From Megalobrama amblycephala (lineage: Eukaryota > Chordata > Actinopteri > Cypriniformes > Xenocyprididae): DNA of 64,000 nt. Of the stretch, positions 10,831 to 22,072 are shown piece by piece. The notes below the pieces were generated by a model. The model was not told where the DNA came from. It searched no databases and saw nothing but the letters and a program-made list of their open reading frames with translations. Made by a program: the position numbers and the translations under genes. The stretch's first letter is position 1. Every line of letters begins with the position of its first letter. The DNA is taken from positions 5,765,013 through 5,829,012 of the forward strand of contig NC_063049.1 in assembly GCF_018812025.1 (NCBI RefSeq), read 5' to 3'.

Positions 10831-11545
10831 CAAGGATACCTTTATCCCTTTCCGATGAGGAGGAGATTGCATTTTGGTGCTTCTCCATTCGAGTGCTGTG
10901 ATTGGCTGCTGGCATCAGAGGGGACACACAGAGTGTGACCCACCCTTCTTTCTCCTGTGGAACACATTTGCATAAAGCACAAAGTTGGAAGTCTTTACAG
11001 TGTCTTTAAAGTTTACCAATGCATTTCTCACTTTCCAAACCACCACCAGAATACCTTTGGTAATATTATAAACAAATAGAGACTAAACATGATGGAAAAA
11101 GATTGAACTGTCACTCAATTGTACATTAACAGCTGAATTTGTATCAGATATTGCACTACAAATAGCTGTCACGGAGAATACTTATTTCTGTGAATAAGTA
11201 TGAAAAGGATGTGTAGTTTGCATCAGTTCTAAGGTTTTCAAACATAGTTTTGAATGGATTTGGATGGATCTTTGTGATCTCTCTTTGTTTCACCCATTGC
11301 TGCTAATGTCCCGAGGAATTTTTATGGCAACCTGGAAGTAGTCTCTAGATGGGTGAAGGGCAGAAACTCCACGTGGACCAATGGGAAGTCCTGTCCTTCT
11401 CAGCCTTGGTACAAGAGGTCTTCTTCTTGGCCTCTAAGAGGTGTCTGGATGTTGTCCTTACATCTTTATCTGATGGCGTTGGACAGTTTGTTTGTGTTAC
11501 TCCACCAAGATCCAATCAAAATGTAGCAAACCTTTGTCCGCTGTT
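10831..11545. other. Unassigned region
   Basis: No gene, RNA or repeat family was recognised. The short frames have no coding character. Confidence 0.4.
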
Positions 11546-11725
11546 ACGGACAGAGAGGGGCCCGGCCATAAACTGGGCCCTGGAATGTGCTGTTCACTAC
11601 AATATGTTATCTATATTTTATTGCGAATAAAATACAAGTTTATGAGATTTGTAAATTATTGCATTCCTTTTTTATTCACAATTTGTACAGTGTCCCAACT
11701 TTTTTGGAATCGGGTTTGTATATAT
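11546..11725. repeat. Tc1/mariner-type terminal fragment
   Basis: The stretch ending in gtgtcccaacttttttggaa and tcgggtttgta matches the outer end of an abundant fish mariner-like family whose ends read tacaaccc...ttccaaaaaagttgggac. Only one end is present. Confidence 0.6.
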
Positions 11726-12235
11726 TTACTCTATTATTGCATTTACAATGCTTATAGCCAAATTTTGATACACTTTTTATTTTGAAATTGCAAAGCACAG
11801 CAACTGATAAAGTGTTCAAGTATACAGACTTGAATAAAATTTTCATTTCAATAAATCTACATTTTGATATATGTGAAATTTATATTATTACAGTATTATT
11901 GCAGTGCAAAAACTGTGTGTATAAACAGTAGTTTCTTTGTTTCAGTTGCTGATTAAGATTAGTGAGCAGCAGCTGGAGATGGAGTGATGCTGGGGTGATG
12001 CTCAACACGGGTGACAAAAATTATGTACATATAAGGAATCATACAAATCTGGGTGATGTAGATCCTGTTCTAGATTGTAATAGACTTGTCCTTAAAAAAA
12101 TAATAATAAAACCGATCAAAATCACAAAACGGCTCTTTTTTTGTTTGTTTATTATAGCACTACAGTGCAATTTATTTTTACACATGCATTATATTTTTTT
12201 CACTCAATTATGTCATAATATCAAGATATTATTTT
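11726..12235. other. Unassigned region flanking the hairpin minisatellite
   Basis: AT-rich, no gene. The last 70 bp (gcattatatttttttcactc, aattatgtcat) recur in inverted orientation at 25092-25135, so they belong to the same dispersed repeat as the minisatellite. Confidence 0.5.
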
Positions 12236-12690
12236 GTTAAAACAACATCTTTTCTCATAAAAATGAGATGTTGTTAAAACATCTTTTCTTATAAAAACTA
12301 GATGTAATGTTGTTAAAATAACATCTTTTCTCGTAAAAACGAGATGTCGTTAAAACAACATATTTTCTCATAAAATGAGTTGTCATCAAAACGGCATCTT
12401 TTCTCATAAAACGAGATGTCATCAAAACGACATCTTTTCTCATAAAAACAAGATGTAATAAATGACATCTTTTCTCATAAAAATGAGATATGTCGTTAAA
12501 ACGACATCTTTTCTTGTAAAAACGAGATGTCGTTAAAACATTTTCTTGTAAAAATGAGATGTCATAAAAACGACAATATTTCGTTAAAATGACATCTTTT
12601 CTCATAAAAATATGTTGTTAAAACACATTTTTTCTCGTAATGACGAGATGTTATGTCATTAAAATTACATCTTTTTCTCATTAAAATGAA
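12236..12690. repeat. Hairpin-forming minisatellite, 36-43 bp units
   Basis: About eleven copies of a unit with consensus acatcttttctcgtaaaaac then gagatgtcgttaaaac. Each unit is itself an imperfect palindrome: acatct pairs with agatgt and ctcgt with acgag. The 116-residue minus frame across it (repeated MRKDVVLTTSRF-like units) is a reading of the repeat and not a gene. Confidence 0.85.
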
Positions 12691-12987
12691 TAAAGGGGCT
12701 TGAATGATTAATAATCAGTATCTAACCTGACGAAAAGATATTTATTAAATGTTCGGTAGGAAATTAAATTTAATTGAATATGGAGGATTTTAACTGTGAC
12801 AAGATGATTGACAGGGTAGTTTAAACAGTTACAGGTTGCGTAACTAAGCAACAGAATGTCCGTTAAAGACTCAATTATGACAAGGAAGTATGTCCCAAAG
12901 CTTGCATACTCTTCTGCTGCACACTCAAAAGTATGTACTTTTTCTTACAAAAACAGTACATACTTTTAGGACATAGTATAAGCAGGC
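12691..12987. other. Unassigned; contains a small inverted repeat
   Basis: Between 12886 and 12976, agtatgtccc and aaagtatgtactttttc are mirrored by gtacatacttttaggacata, a small palindromic repeat. The rest is unassigned. Confidence 0.45.
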
Positions 12988-13420
12988 GAATCATGATTCG
13001 GATCGTGCGTCAAACTGCCACACGGCTGAAATCACATGACTTTGGCGCTCCAAACAGCAGATTCGACACAGCGATTCATTTATGATCCGATGCTTACTGA
13101 AGCAGTGTTTTCAAACCGGCCATCACTATATAAGTCATTATTTTGTTTTTTGGCGCACCAAAAATATTCTCGTCGCTTTATAATATTAATATTGAACCAC
13201 TGTACTCACATGAACTGATTTAGATGTGTTTTTAGTACCTTTACGGATCTTGACAGAGGAAGTGTCATTGCTACCTATGAAGGCCTCACGGAGCCAACGG
13301 ATTTCAACTAAAATATCTTAATTTGTGTTTCGAAGATTAACGAAGGTTTTACGGGTGTGGAACATCATGAGGGTAAGTAATAAATGACAGAATTTTCATT
13401 TTTGGGTGAACTAACCCTTT
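12988..13420. mobile_element. Palindromic MITE, truncated copy
   Basis: The right part, ending gaattttcatttttgggtga then actaaccctt, and the interior (cctcacggagcca, cggatttcaactaaaatatc) match the complete element at 30011-30630. The left inverted terminus is missing. Confidence 0.75.
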
Positions 13421-13551
13421 AAAGCTCGTCCCATGTTCTGTATCATCTTTTCATAAGATTCAATCCGAAATGACATATACACACACTGAGGACAGAATAT
13501 TTCTCCAAACTTACACATACAAAACAAAGTTCAGCCACCATCACACAAGTC
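13421..13551. other. Unassigned spacer
   Basis: Short sequence between a MITE and the 3' end of the L2 LINE. Nothing recognised. Confidence 0.4.
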
Positions 13552-13966
13552 AAGTCACCTTTATTTATATAGCGCTTTTTACAATGCAGATTGTGTCAAA
13601 GCAGCTTTACATTGATAACTGGTACATAATTTGGCTGCACAGCAGCTCTTAAAGAATAGTGTCAATGCAGGCAGATCAGAAGCACTGTTGAATAAATGTC
13701 AGGAATACTATTGAATATCAAATGTCAAGTGTCCCCAACTAAGCAAGCCAAAGGCGACACCGGCAAGGAACCCAAACTCCATCAGGTGACATCAGGTTGC
13801 ACACAAGTGGCAAATAGTTGTTAAAATGGAGAAAAAAAACCTTGGGAGAAACCAGGCTTAGTCGGGGGGCCAGTTCTCCTCTGGCAAACAGTGCTTTGTT
13901 ACAATTCAGGTTGCTATCATAAGTCTGATAGGATTGCAACAATCAAAGTATTTATTTAAGTTCCAT

Positions 13967-14255
13967 CCAGTTGAGGATCGTATTCATCACGCCAGTATGG
14001 ACGGTCTGTTGAGGAACTGTGCTACTGGCTGTCGTGTCGATGAAGCCTTCACAATGGATGATCCAGTTGACTCGATCTCTGCTGATACTTCAGGGCTGCG
14101 TTGTGGTCGTGTCCAGTTGAGGATCGTATTCATCACGCCAGTATGGACGGTCTGTTGAGGAACTGTGGCACTGGCTGTCGTGTTGAAGTCTTCACAATGG
14201 ATGATCTAGTTGACTCGATCTCTGCTGATACTTCAGGGCTGCGTTGTGGTCGTGT
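13967..14255. repeat. 146-bp tandem duplication in L2 3' UTR
   Basis: Copy 1 is 13967-14112 and copy 2 is 14113-14255, starting ccagttgaggatcgtattca. They are nearly identical except for a 3-bp deletion and a few substitutions in the second. Confidence 0.9.
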
Positions 14256-14439
14256 CATGGCACCGGTCCTTGGTCTCAGCTGGATACGCCCCGGATCTGG
14301 TTGACTACGGTAAACCTCGGGATAAACAGAAAGACTAATATTAGCGTAGATGCCATTCTTCTTCTGATGTAACGAGTACATCTGGTGTTATAGGAAGTGT
14401 TCCCGGTTCCGGCTGACCTAAATTATGCAGCCTAATAAT

Positions 14440-15760
14440 CCTTTAACGGATTTGAAAATATAAATTGATAATGTGTTATGTGTATGCCAGGTTAAAGAGA
14501 TGCGTTTTTAGTCTAGATTTAAACTGACAGTGTGTCTGCATCCCGAACAATGCTAGGAAGATTGTTCCAGAGTTTAGGAGCCAAATAGGAGAAGGATCTA
14601 CCACCTGTGGTTGATTTTGATATTCTAGGTATTATCAGCTGGCCTGAATTCTGAGATCGCAATAAACGTGAAGGACTATAATGCATTAAGAGCTCACTTA
14701 GATACTGGGGAGCTAAACCATTTAGTGCTTTGTAAGTAATTTGTAAGCAAGATTTTAAAATTTATACAATGTTTAACAGGAAGCCAATGCAGTGATGACA
14801 GAACTGGGCTAATACTTCCTAGTTCTAGTAAGAACTCTAGCTGCTGCATTTTGTACGAGCTGTAGTTTATTTATCAAGTGAGAGGAACAACCACCCAGTA
14901 GAGCATTACAGTAATCTAGCCTTGAGGTCATGAACGCATGAACTAACTGTTCTGCATTTTTCATTGAGAGCATATGTCGTAGTTTAGATATATTTTTAAG
15001 ATGGAAGAATGCAGTTTTACAGATGCTAGTAACATGGCCTTCAAATGAAAGATTGGTATCAAAGAGCACACCCAGGTTCCTAACTGACGACGAAGACTTA
15101 ATAGATCAGCCATCAAGTGTTAGACAGTATTCTAGATTATTGCGTGAAATCGTTTTCGGTCCAAAAATTAGAATCTCTGTTTTTTCTGAATTTAGTAGTA
15201 GGAAATTACTGGTCATCCAGTTTTTTATATCAGCTATACATTCTGTTAATTTAGCGAATTGGTAAGTTCCGTCAGGGCGCGAAGAAATATAGAGCTGAGT
15301 ATCATCAGCGTAACAATGAAAACTAACGCCATGCTTCCTAATGATATCTCCCAAGGGTAGCATGTACAGAGTGAAAAGCAACGGTCCTAGTACTGAGCCT
15401 TGCGGTACTCCATATTTAACTTGTGACTGATATGACATCTCATCGTTTACTACTTTAAAACTGATGACGGTCAGATAAGTATGATTTGAACCATGCCAAT
15501 GCAATTCCACTAATGCCAACATAGTTTTCGAGTCTGTTTAGAAGAATATTGTGATCAATAGTGTCAAATGCAGCACTAAGATCCAGTAACACTAATAGAG
15601 AGATACAACCACGATCTGATGATAAGAGCAAATCGTTAGTAACTCTGATGAGAGCAGTCTCAGTACTATGGTATGGTCTAAATCCTGACTGAAAATCTTC
15701 ACAGATACTATTTCTTTCTAAAAAAGGAACATAGTTGTGATGAAACTGCCTTTTCTAGTA
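14440..15760 (-). pseudogene. L2 LINE reverse transcriptase and C-terminal domain, frameshifted
   Basis: On the minus strand the RT begins near 15735 with [20 protein letters not shown] and [16 protein letters not shown] (motif A, in a frame interrupted near 15500). It continues with [18 protein letters not shown] (motif B) and [12 protein letters not shown] (catalytic YADD), found in 15106-15522. The next frame (14809-15069) gives FMTSRLDYCNALLGG and LQLVQNAAARVLTRTRKY, characteristic of L2-like LINEs. The end (RSFSYLAPKLWNNLPS region) lies near 14560. At least three frame breaks separate these parts. The enzyme would copy the LINE RNA at a nicked chromosomal target in the nucleus. Confidence 0.8.
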
Positions 15761-16875
15761 TTTTTGACAGAAAAGTGAGATTTTTTTAGCTGTTGTTTTT
15801 AGGGCCCGAGTGTGCTCATTGTACCATGGTGTTGGATTAATTTCTTTAATCTTTTTTAAACGCAAAGGAGCAACTGAGTCTAATGTGCTGGAAAAGAGAG
15901 AGGCAATAGTTTCTGTTGCAACATCGAGGTCTACTAAGCTGTCTGGTATGCTAAGGCGATGAAACTGATCAGGAAGATTATTTATAAAGTGATCTTTAGT
16001 GGTAGAAGTGATGGTTCTACCATATTTATGGCAGGGAGGCAGTTTAGCCGCTTTCACTAAATGTAATTTACACAAGACTAGATAATGATCTGAGATGTCT
16101 TCACTCTGCCGCAGAATTTCAATGGCATCAATATCGATTCCATGTGACAATATTAAATCTAAAGTATGATTACGACAATGAGTGGGTCCTGACACGTGTT
16201 GTCTAACACCAATAGAGTTTAGAATGTCTGTAAATGCCAATCCTAATGAATCTTTTTTATTATCTATGTGGATATTAAAATCACCAACAACAAGGACTTT
16301 ATCTGCAGCTAGTACTAATTCTGATAGAAATTCGGCAATCTCTTTGATAAAGTCTGTATTGTGCCCTGGTGGCCTGTATACAGTAGCCAACACAAATGTC
16401 ATCTTACATAATGTTACGTAAAGCACCATCACTTTGAAGGAATTATATTTGAAAGACTTCTGGCTGATACTGTAAATATTACTATAAATTACAGCAACAC
16501 CTCCCCCTTTGCCTTTCTGACGAGGATTGTGTCGATAATCATAACCTTGAGGACTAGACTCATTTAAAGTAATGTAATGTGTTTTAGCCAGGTTTCTGTC
16601 AAACACAGCACATCTAGATTATTGTCTGTGATAATATCGTTTACAATAAGTGCTTTTGAAGAAAGTGATCTAATATTTAACAACCCAAGCTTTATCATTT
16701 GTTTATCATTATTATCTCTATTTTTTATTTGTTGAACATCAATTAAATTTTTACTATTAAATGGGTTTGGAAGTTTTTTGTTTTTATTAATTCGGGGTAC
16801 AGACACAGTCTCTATGTGATAATATCTAGGTGCGAGAGTTTCTATGTGTTGGGAATTATCTGACTTCTGTAACAT
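15755..16875 (-). pseudogene. L2 LINE apurinic-type endonuclease domain
   Basis: Two overlapping minus-strand frames (16564-16875 and 15755-16606) together give the endonuclease. The motifs are in order: [13 protein letters not shown] (first metal site Asn), LCLTETWL (catalytic Glu), KGGGVAVIYSN, ATVYRPPGHN, LVVGDFNIHID (catalytic Asp-Asn), NHTLDLILSHG, and EDISDHYLV (the Asp-His pair). A frameshift near 16590 separates the first two motifs from the rest. The reading ends near 15755, where the linker to the RT is deleted. The role in an active copy would be to nick target DNA to prime reverse transcription. Confidence 0.82.
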
Positions 16876-18180
16876 GAGGCAGCTAGCAGACGGTCGGTTT
16901 AGCCAGTCTGTCTTCTTCCTGTCCTGGGGCGGTAACCCCCTGCCTTAGGTTGTCCCCTGTCTGGACAAAGAGGATCTTACCCATCATTGAGAAATCACCT
17001 CGTGCACACTGGTAACACACACTCACACTAGACACATGAATATGAACCTGCTCATTGACAAGGTTTGCTTTTTGTTTTAAATCTAAAAACATGTTTAAAC
17101 TTCACATTTTTCCTGTAGGTTTTTAGAAAAGTCAGCTAGGTGGTTTTGGTTCTAATCTCAATGCTTTGTTTAAGCTTTAGCAGACTGATAACAGACAGAG
17201 TTCCATCCTTGCCTCTACTCAAGCAGTCTCTCTCTCTTACTGCACAAATAATCTTTTCAACAGAATCACAAGTCTAACTTAGTCAGAATTGAATATTAAA
17301 TTACTATACAGAACCCTTGGTTATTCACAAAGGTTAAAATGTAAATGTTTAACTTTCAAATAAAAACCATTACCACCATCTAAAATGTGTTATGCTAGTA
17401 GCCATGTTTGAGGTTATCTTTGGTTTAAATGCTGAATGCACTTATATGTCTCTTGAATCTTCAAAAGCAGTCTTCATCTTTAGCCCCCACCATGTCTATG
17501 AATTATCCTATGCCATGTCCAATGACCTGCAGGAGTAACAACTATAATATAGACACATTAGATCAAAATAAACACAGCATCTTGGACTTAGGGATTCATA
17601 GTACTGCTGAATCTAAAACTTCTACACAGTTCTTGCCAATAGGGCAACCAACATCATGTTACTAAATGTTACTCTGGTCTCCCCAGAAATTATGGACAAT
17701 TACCTCATGGTCTCAGTTGGCTCTTGAAAGCTCATTCCCAACAACTCTTTATCAATAATCTTCTCCTCATGGCCTTGTCCCCTGGCATAGTTGATCAATT
17801 TGTGGACTTGTCACAATGAAAAACAAGCCATCCTAGGAATGCGGTTTCTGGTGAGTGGTATAGATGAAAATTTTTGGGGCAGACTGCTGTACCTGTCATA
17901 GCTCCCCCCTTAATGATGCTGCTGGCATCACAGACGTCCTGCTCAACTCTCATACCCATCTCACATAAAACACCTCCCATCAGGGTAGATTCCCAGTGGC
18001 GGCGGTAACCCCCTGCCTTAGGTTGTCCCCTGTCTGGCCAAAGAGGATCTTACCCATCATTGAGAAATCACCTCGTGCACACTGGTAACCGCTCTTTCCC
18101 ATCATGAAATCTTTGACAGTTTTCTTCAACAGAATCATGTGTTTTCTGGTGCATTCAAGAGTCACCAGAGCCATTGGACT
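16876..18180 (-). other. Possible 5' region of the L2 LINE, with direct repeats
   Basis: No complete gene. Minus-strand frames at 16883-17092 and 17980-18174 share the peptide CARGDFSMMGKILF and [12 protein letters not shown], because the DNA contains two direct repeats (16929-17013 and 18001-18089). A third minus frame (17795-17980, with PKNFHLYHSPETAFLGWLV) is unrecognised. The first frame runs up to the LINE endonuclease region, so this could be LINE leader sequence that was partly duplicated. That is inference. Confidence 0.4.
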
Positions 18181-18470
18181 GCCTAATAGTGTTAAAAAAT
18201 GGAGACAGGTAAATTACAGCAGTATTTAATCACTAAAATCATTAGACTGTGCATTCTCTCAGCAGCAACATATCCGTGCTGAGATTATACTCAGTGAACT
18301 TAGTTCTCACAACTGTCCATTCAGAGTAGTGTTCTGCTACATCTGTAACTGGAGCCATCGGCCCTGCACATGGTGGTGACAAAGATCAGACAAAAATTTA
18401 TTATTATAGATATTTCCTTCAAAAGGAATTCCTTAAAACTACAATTTTATGACCTTATTGTTATCTCTTG
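18181..18470. other. Unassigned spacer
   Basis: About 290 bp between the LINE region and a DIRS left end. Nothing recognised. Confidence 0.4.
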
Positions 18471-18623
18471 TTCCCATTCAGTCGGTCACGTTCGACGTAC
18501 ATTGGACAGACCGCCGAATAGGAATCTTGCTAGAGAGGCCAATCTACTTCGAGTGTAACTAAAACGACCCAATGCACATTGGCATGCAATCATAGGCAGC
18601 AGCTGCTCGCCTCACAGTGCGAG

Positions 18624-18630
18624 TATATAA
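18624..18630 (+). promoter_or_regulatory. Possible TATA box of the DIRS left terminal repeat
   Basis: tatataa lies about 160 bp upstream of the gag-like frame, in the left terminal repeat. The inverted counterpart lies in the right ends of both copies. The promoter role is inferred. Confidence 0.45.
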
Positions 18631-18787
18631 TGAGCAGCAGGTGCGTTGCATCTTCAGCTTTTTGCTTCGTAGCCGGCAGAGGGGTCGAAGTCCTCTTTTT
18701 TTTTTTTTTTCCTTTTACTTTCGTTTTGTCTTTTGAGCAAAAAGCTGTTCTTTCAGTTTAAAAAGGCTGTTCTCACGACTGGTAACA

Positions 18788-19515
18788 GTGCATTTTGCAG
18801 TGCTAAAAAGCCGTCTGGGCTTAAAGCACGCTGAGGCAGCATTCGTGGATGAGTCATGTACCCACTGTGGGAAGATCTTGGAGTTGCAATCGAGACTCCA
18901 GTTCCTGCAAAGGGGCGGAGTCCCAGTGCCGTTGCCTTGTTCCAATCCTCCTCCGTTCCGGTGGGTCCTCCTCCCTCACCGCACTTTATGGTGGTGCAGC
19001 GAAGGGTTATCTGCGCATCCCCCCTGTGGAACGGCCCGTTGCTATGAACTGTGCCCTAACTCCACCTGGCGGGGGAGCCGTCTCTCCCTTCCTGGGCCTG
19101 TAAGCACTCGGCAAGGCTTACCAGGCCTGCGGGGAAGCCGCATCCACCCTACACGCTATGGCATTGTTGCAGGTCCATCAGGCCTGCACGACGGTGGTCA
19201 TGATCCACAAGTTCTCCAGGAACTTCGTACTGCTATGGACCTTGCGCTTTGTACGATGAAGGTTATGGCGGGGTCAGTGGGTCGTGTGATGTCCACTATG
19301 GTGGTCCAGACTGTGTCTGGCCAGACCGGCCTCTTCAGCGACGCGGTCGAGAACCCAGCAGTTCTCGACTGTACAGAAGCAGTCTGAGGCCATCAGTCAC
19401 ATCCTGCTGCGCCACCCATCTGCCGCCCGCAGCACCACAGCCTGCTCGTCGCCGAGGGTGCCCCCCTTCGGCTACTCCCACTCCTGGGCCGCAGCAGCAG
19501 CCTCCATCCAAGTGA
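18788..19515 (+). pseudogene. DIRS gag-like gene, broken
   Basis: The frame 18788-18960 gives HAEAAFVDESCTHCGKILEL, a cysteine-containing N-terminus. A different frame near 19100-19260 gives ACGEAASTLHAMALLQVHQA, a conserved segment of vertebrate DIRS Gag proteins. The reading must switch frame at least twice, and stops occur after about 19255. The protein would form the particle that holds the element RNA. Long competing frames on both strands in this GC-rich stretch are shadows. The assignment rests on the position between left end and deletion, and on the alanine-rich segment. Confidence 0.6.
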
Positions 19516-20220
19516 CACCGTGGAGCCAGTCGCAAGCGGGGTGCCCAGCCCAGCCAGGCCCCCACCAAGAAGGGTGGTAAAGCCAAGAGCAAGAGGCCCT
19601 AGGACGGGCGGCCCGGAGATGGATGGGACTGCACTTCAGGAGGTGGTGACTGCACCACTCCTTCCCCCGGAGGAGGGCCGGGAGGTAAATCCTTTGTTTC
19701 ATTTTGTTTCTGTACCCAAATTCTCAAAAAAAGAGCAGTTTCCTTCATCAGCCTTCGTGTCTCCTCCCGTGGTCTCACCTCAGGTCAGAGGCACTGCGAG
19801 GCCCAGGCTTAGTGTCGGCTTGCTGCGCTTACATGCGCTTTTACTCCAGTGAGTGCCTACAAGGCACCCTGTTGAGTCCTCCGATCTCTGATCATGTCGG
19901 CAGCCGACATGGTGGTGCATCTGGTGCCAGGCCTATACTCCGTTGCATCATTGAGAACCGGGTTTAGGCTGGGTACCATATGTGTGACCCTACAGGGATC
20001 CCATATGTCTAGTTCAACGGTTGCTCCTAAATGAAGCCTGTGTCTTTCCCTCTGGGAGTACCCACCTCTAATCATGTTGGAGTCACCCTAGTTCTTCCAT
20101 ATGTAGTACAGCCCTACGGAGTTAGTCCATATGTGCTTCTCCACATAACACGTGGCTCCGTAGCGTTCCTTTCCAGTGAAAGGGTATGCTTTCCCAGTGT
20201 TATCCAATAGTCTCACTGAG
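19516..20220. other. DIRS copy 2 interior, non-coding remainder
   Basis: Several tccatatgt or ccatatgtg words recur between 19975 and 20135. No recognisable RT or recombinase sequence is left. The deletion joins post-gag sequence to the element's 3' region. Confidence 0.45.
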
Positions 20221-20783
20221 TGGGGTTTGGGGAACAGCAGTGATCGACACTCTCTTTGTTAGCCCTGTCCCACCATCCTCAGGCAAGGGGGTTCAGGTGG
20301 CTTACAACAGAGCGCTGGAAGGGGGCAGCTCCTGTGGTGCTTTGGTAGGGATTCCTATTCGACGGTCTGTCCGACATACGTCGAACGTGACCGACTGAAT
20401 GGGAACGTCTCGGTTACAAAGTTAACCCTCATTCTCTGAAGGAGGGAACGGAGACGTACGTTCCGTCGCCACAGTTGCTGTACCCTGCTGATGCTGCCAC
20501 CTATCCGGTTCGGCTACTCAGCAAAAAGCTGAAGATGCAACGCACCTGCTGCTCATTATATACCTGCACTGCGAGGCGAGCAGCTGCTGCCTATGATTGC
20601 ATGCCAATGTGCATTGGCTCGTTTTAGTTACACTCGAAGTAGATTGGCCTCTCTAGCAAGATTCCTATTTGTCGGTCTGTCCGACGTACGTCTCTGTTCC
20701 CTCCTTCAGGAAACGAGGGTTACCTTTGTAACCAAGATGTGCTTTCTCAGTTTCACAAGCCCATTCTTAGACAAAGTCGAAGT

Positions 20784-21270
20784 TTATATTTTTTGTTTCT
20801 TTTCTTTCTTTTGTTTACAATATTTGTGAATATGGCCAAGTTTCCTACACTGTCTACACCTTTTTGGTGGGCATTTACAATTATGGCCGAGATGGCCCTG
20901 CTCACCACAATTAAAACACTCCTTGTCATCTTTATTACGTTTGGTAATCAAATTGAACTATCCCTCAGTTACTTCTGGGATTTTTCCATCAGGAGTTAAT
21001 GGTACCCTGCCCATTTTACAAATCCATGAATAAGCACAAACAGCTAAACATTTGCATTTTTCTGGTTTTTTCTTTGTTTGTAGCCAGTCTGGTTGTTGTT
21101 TAACTTTCCAATCAGAATCAAAACCCTGACTAACCATTTTCTTAGTAATCTCTGTCTTTGAAGTGAGAGCTTCAGAGCAGAGCTGCTTACAGCATTTTGC
21201 TCTATTCCGTCTCATTATCTGTATCAGGACTGATCAAGTTTAAGTTCAAGTTACTCAATTTGTCAGCCAT
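20784..21270 (-). pseudogene. Gag/nucleocapsid-like remnant with two CCHC zinc knuckles
   Basis: The minus strand from an ATG at 21270 reads a short acidic start (MADKLSNLNLNLIS), then after a frame change a basic middle part (20958-21215), an in-frame stop, and then two perfect CX2CX4HX4C zinc knuckles: CFNCGEQGHLGHNC at 20877-20918 and CRQCRKLGHIHKYC at 20817-20858, followed by a lysine-rich end and TAA at 20784. Paired knuckles like these bind nucleic acid in retroelement Gag proteins and in a few host proteins. At about 160 residues it is much shorter than a full Gag, and no protease, RT or flanking LTR pair was recognised. It could be a decayed endogenous retroelement or a broken gag-derived gene. 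I describe it only as found. Confidence 0.65.
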
Positions 21271-22070
21271 ATCTTATTCAAAGTTAATACTCACCTGAAA
21301 TAGATGGAGGCGGCAATCTTTAAACAACACAGCTTTGGCTTCTGCTTGATGATACTGCAAAGTATACTCCAAAATCACAGTTACATACTGGTCCAAGCCA
21401 ATTAGGGTCACAAAATTTTACTTTTCTCTGAATCGTTCTAGATGCATCCCAGGCAAACAAGAAACCCTATATCTATTTATTTTTTTCATTTTGTAATTAA
21501 CTAATAGCTTAATCCCTAACTGTCTGAATCACTAATTTCGGGGTACCCCTATCTGATGTGGAAGAGACAGTCAGATTCACAGTGCCACCGGATCTACTCC
21601 ATCCAGTGCCTTACACTCCCTGTAGGGGTACCTCTATACACCATGCCATGTCCTAGTCACTTTTGTGTCCCTGTATTGGAGTGTGTTAGACGCACTGCCT
21701 GCCGTCCTGTGGCTTCAGCGACTTCTTATACTATCAAATTCAATGATCATCAATATCATAAAGCTAGTATAATTAACGTACCTTCCCGGTCTCCGGTTCC
21801 ACGGTACTCCTCACTCACGTCTGAGTGAAGCTATCCTGTTCCTCTCACCCAGTCTCTTCCACACAGATAGCCATAACAAAATAATAAAACCGCTTCCTAC
21901 CTTGTTTGTTGTTTAGACAGGGATGTCACCAAATAGTGATTGCCTGCATCCTCCACCATAAACCGTTTGGGATAAACAGTTTAGGACCCTTAAAAACAGG
22001 TATGTTTAATAAAGACCCGGAGTCAGAGTTTAAAAAAATTTAATAAATTGAAGAAAAATTTAATGAAGAA
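21271..22070. other. Unassigned region
   Basis: No gene recognised. On the minus strand ttcag/gtgagt at 21285-21295 could be a splice donor upstream of the zinc-knuckle frame. The word ggggtacc occurs twice (21540, 21625). Confidence 0.35.
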
Positions 22071-22072
22071 TA

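Larger units (their letters stand above)
13552..16875 (-). mobile_element. L2-type LINE, internally deleted, minus strand
   Basis: Read on the minus strand, the order is endonuclease, reverse transcriptase, C-terminal region, then a long 3' untranslated region ending near 13552 in ggcgctatataaataaaggt-like sequence. The 3' untranslated part holds a 146-bp tandem duplication. Frame breaks and a deletion between the two enzyme domains show that the copy is inactive. Sequence further upstream (16876-18180) may be its 5' region. Confidence 0.8.
18471..20740 (+). mobile_element. DIRS retrotransposon, copy 2, with internal deletion
   Basis: The left end (18471-18700) is followed by gag-like coding sequence and then by a right end nearly identical to that of copy 1. 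RT, RNase H and recombinase are absent, so the element is a non-autonomous deletion derivative. The left end is the reverse complement of the internal complementary region at 20349-20406, as expected for DIRS. Right terminal arms start at 20404 and end near 20740. Confidence 0.82.

Noticed and set aside
12255..12605. Minus frame of 116 residues with repeated MRKDVVLTTSRF units
   Set aside because: It is a direct reading of the hairpin minisatellite; units vary in length and the frame depends on chance.
19335..19702. Tryptophan- and glycine-rich minus frames
   Set aside because: They are shadows of GC-rich DIRS gag sequence with no known domain.
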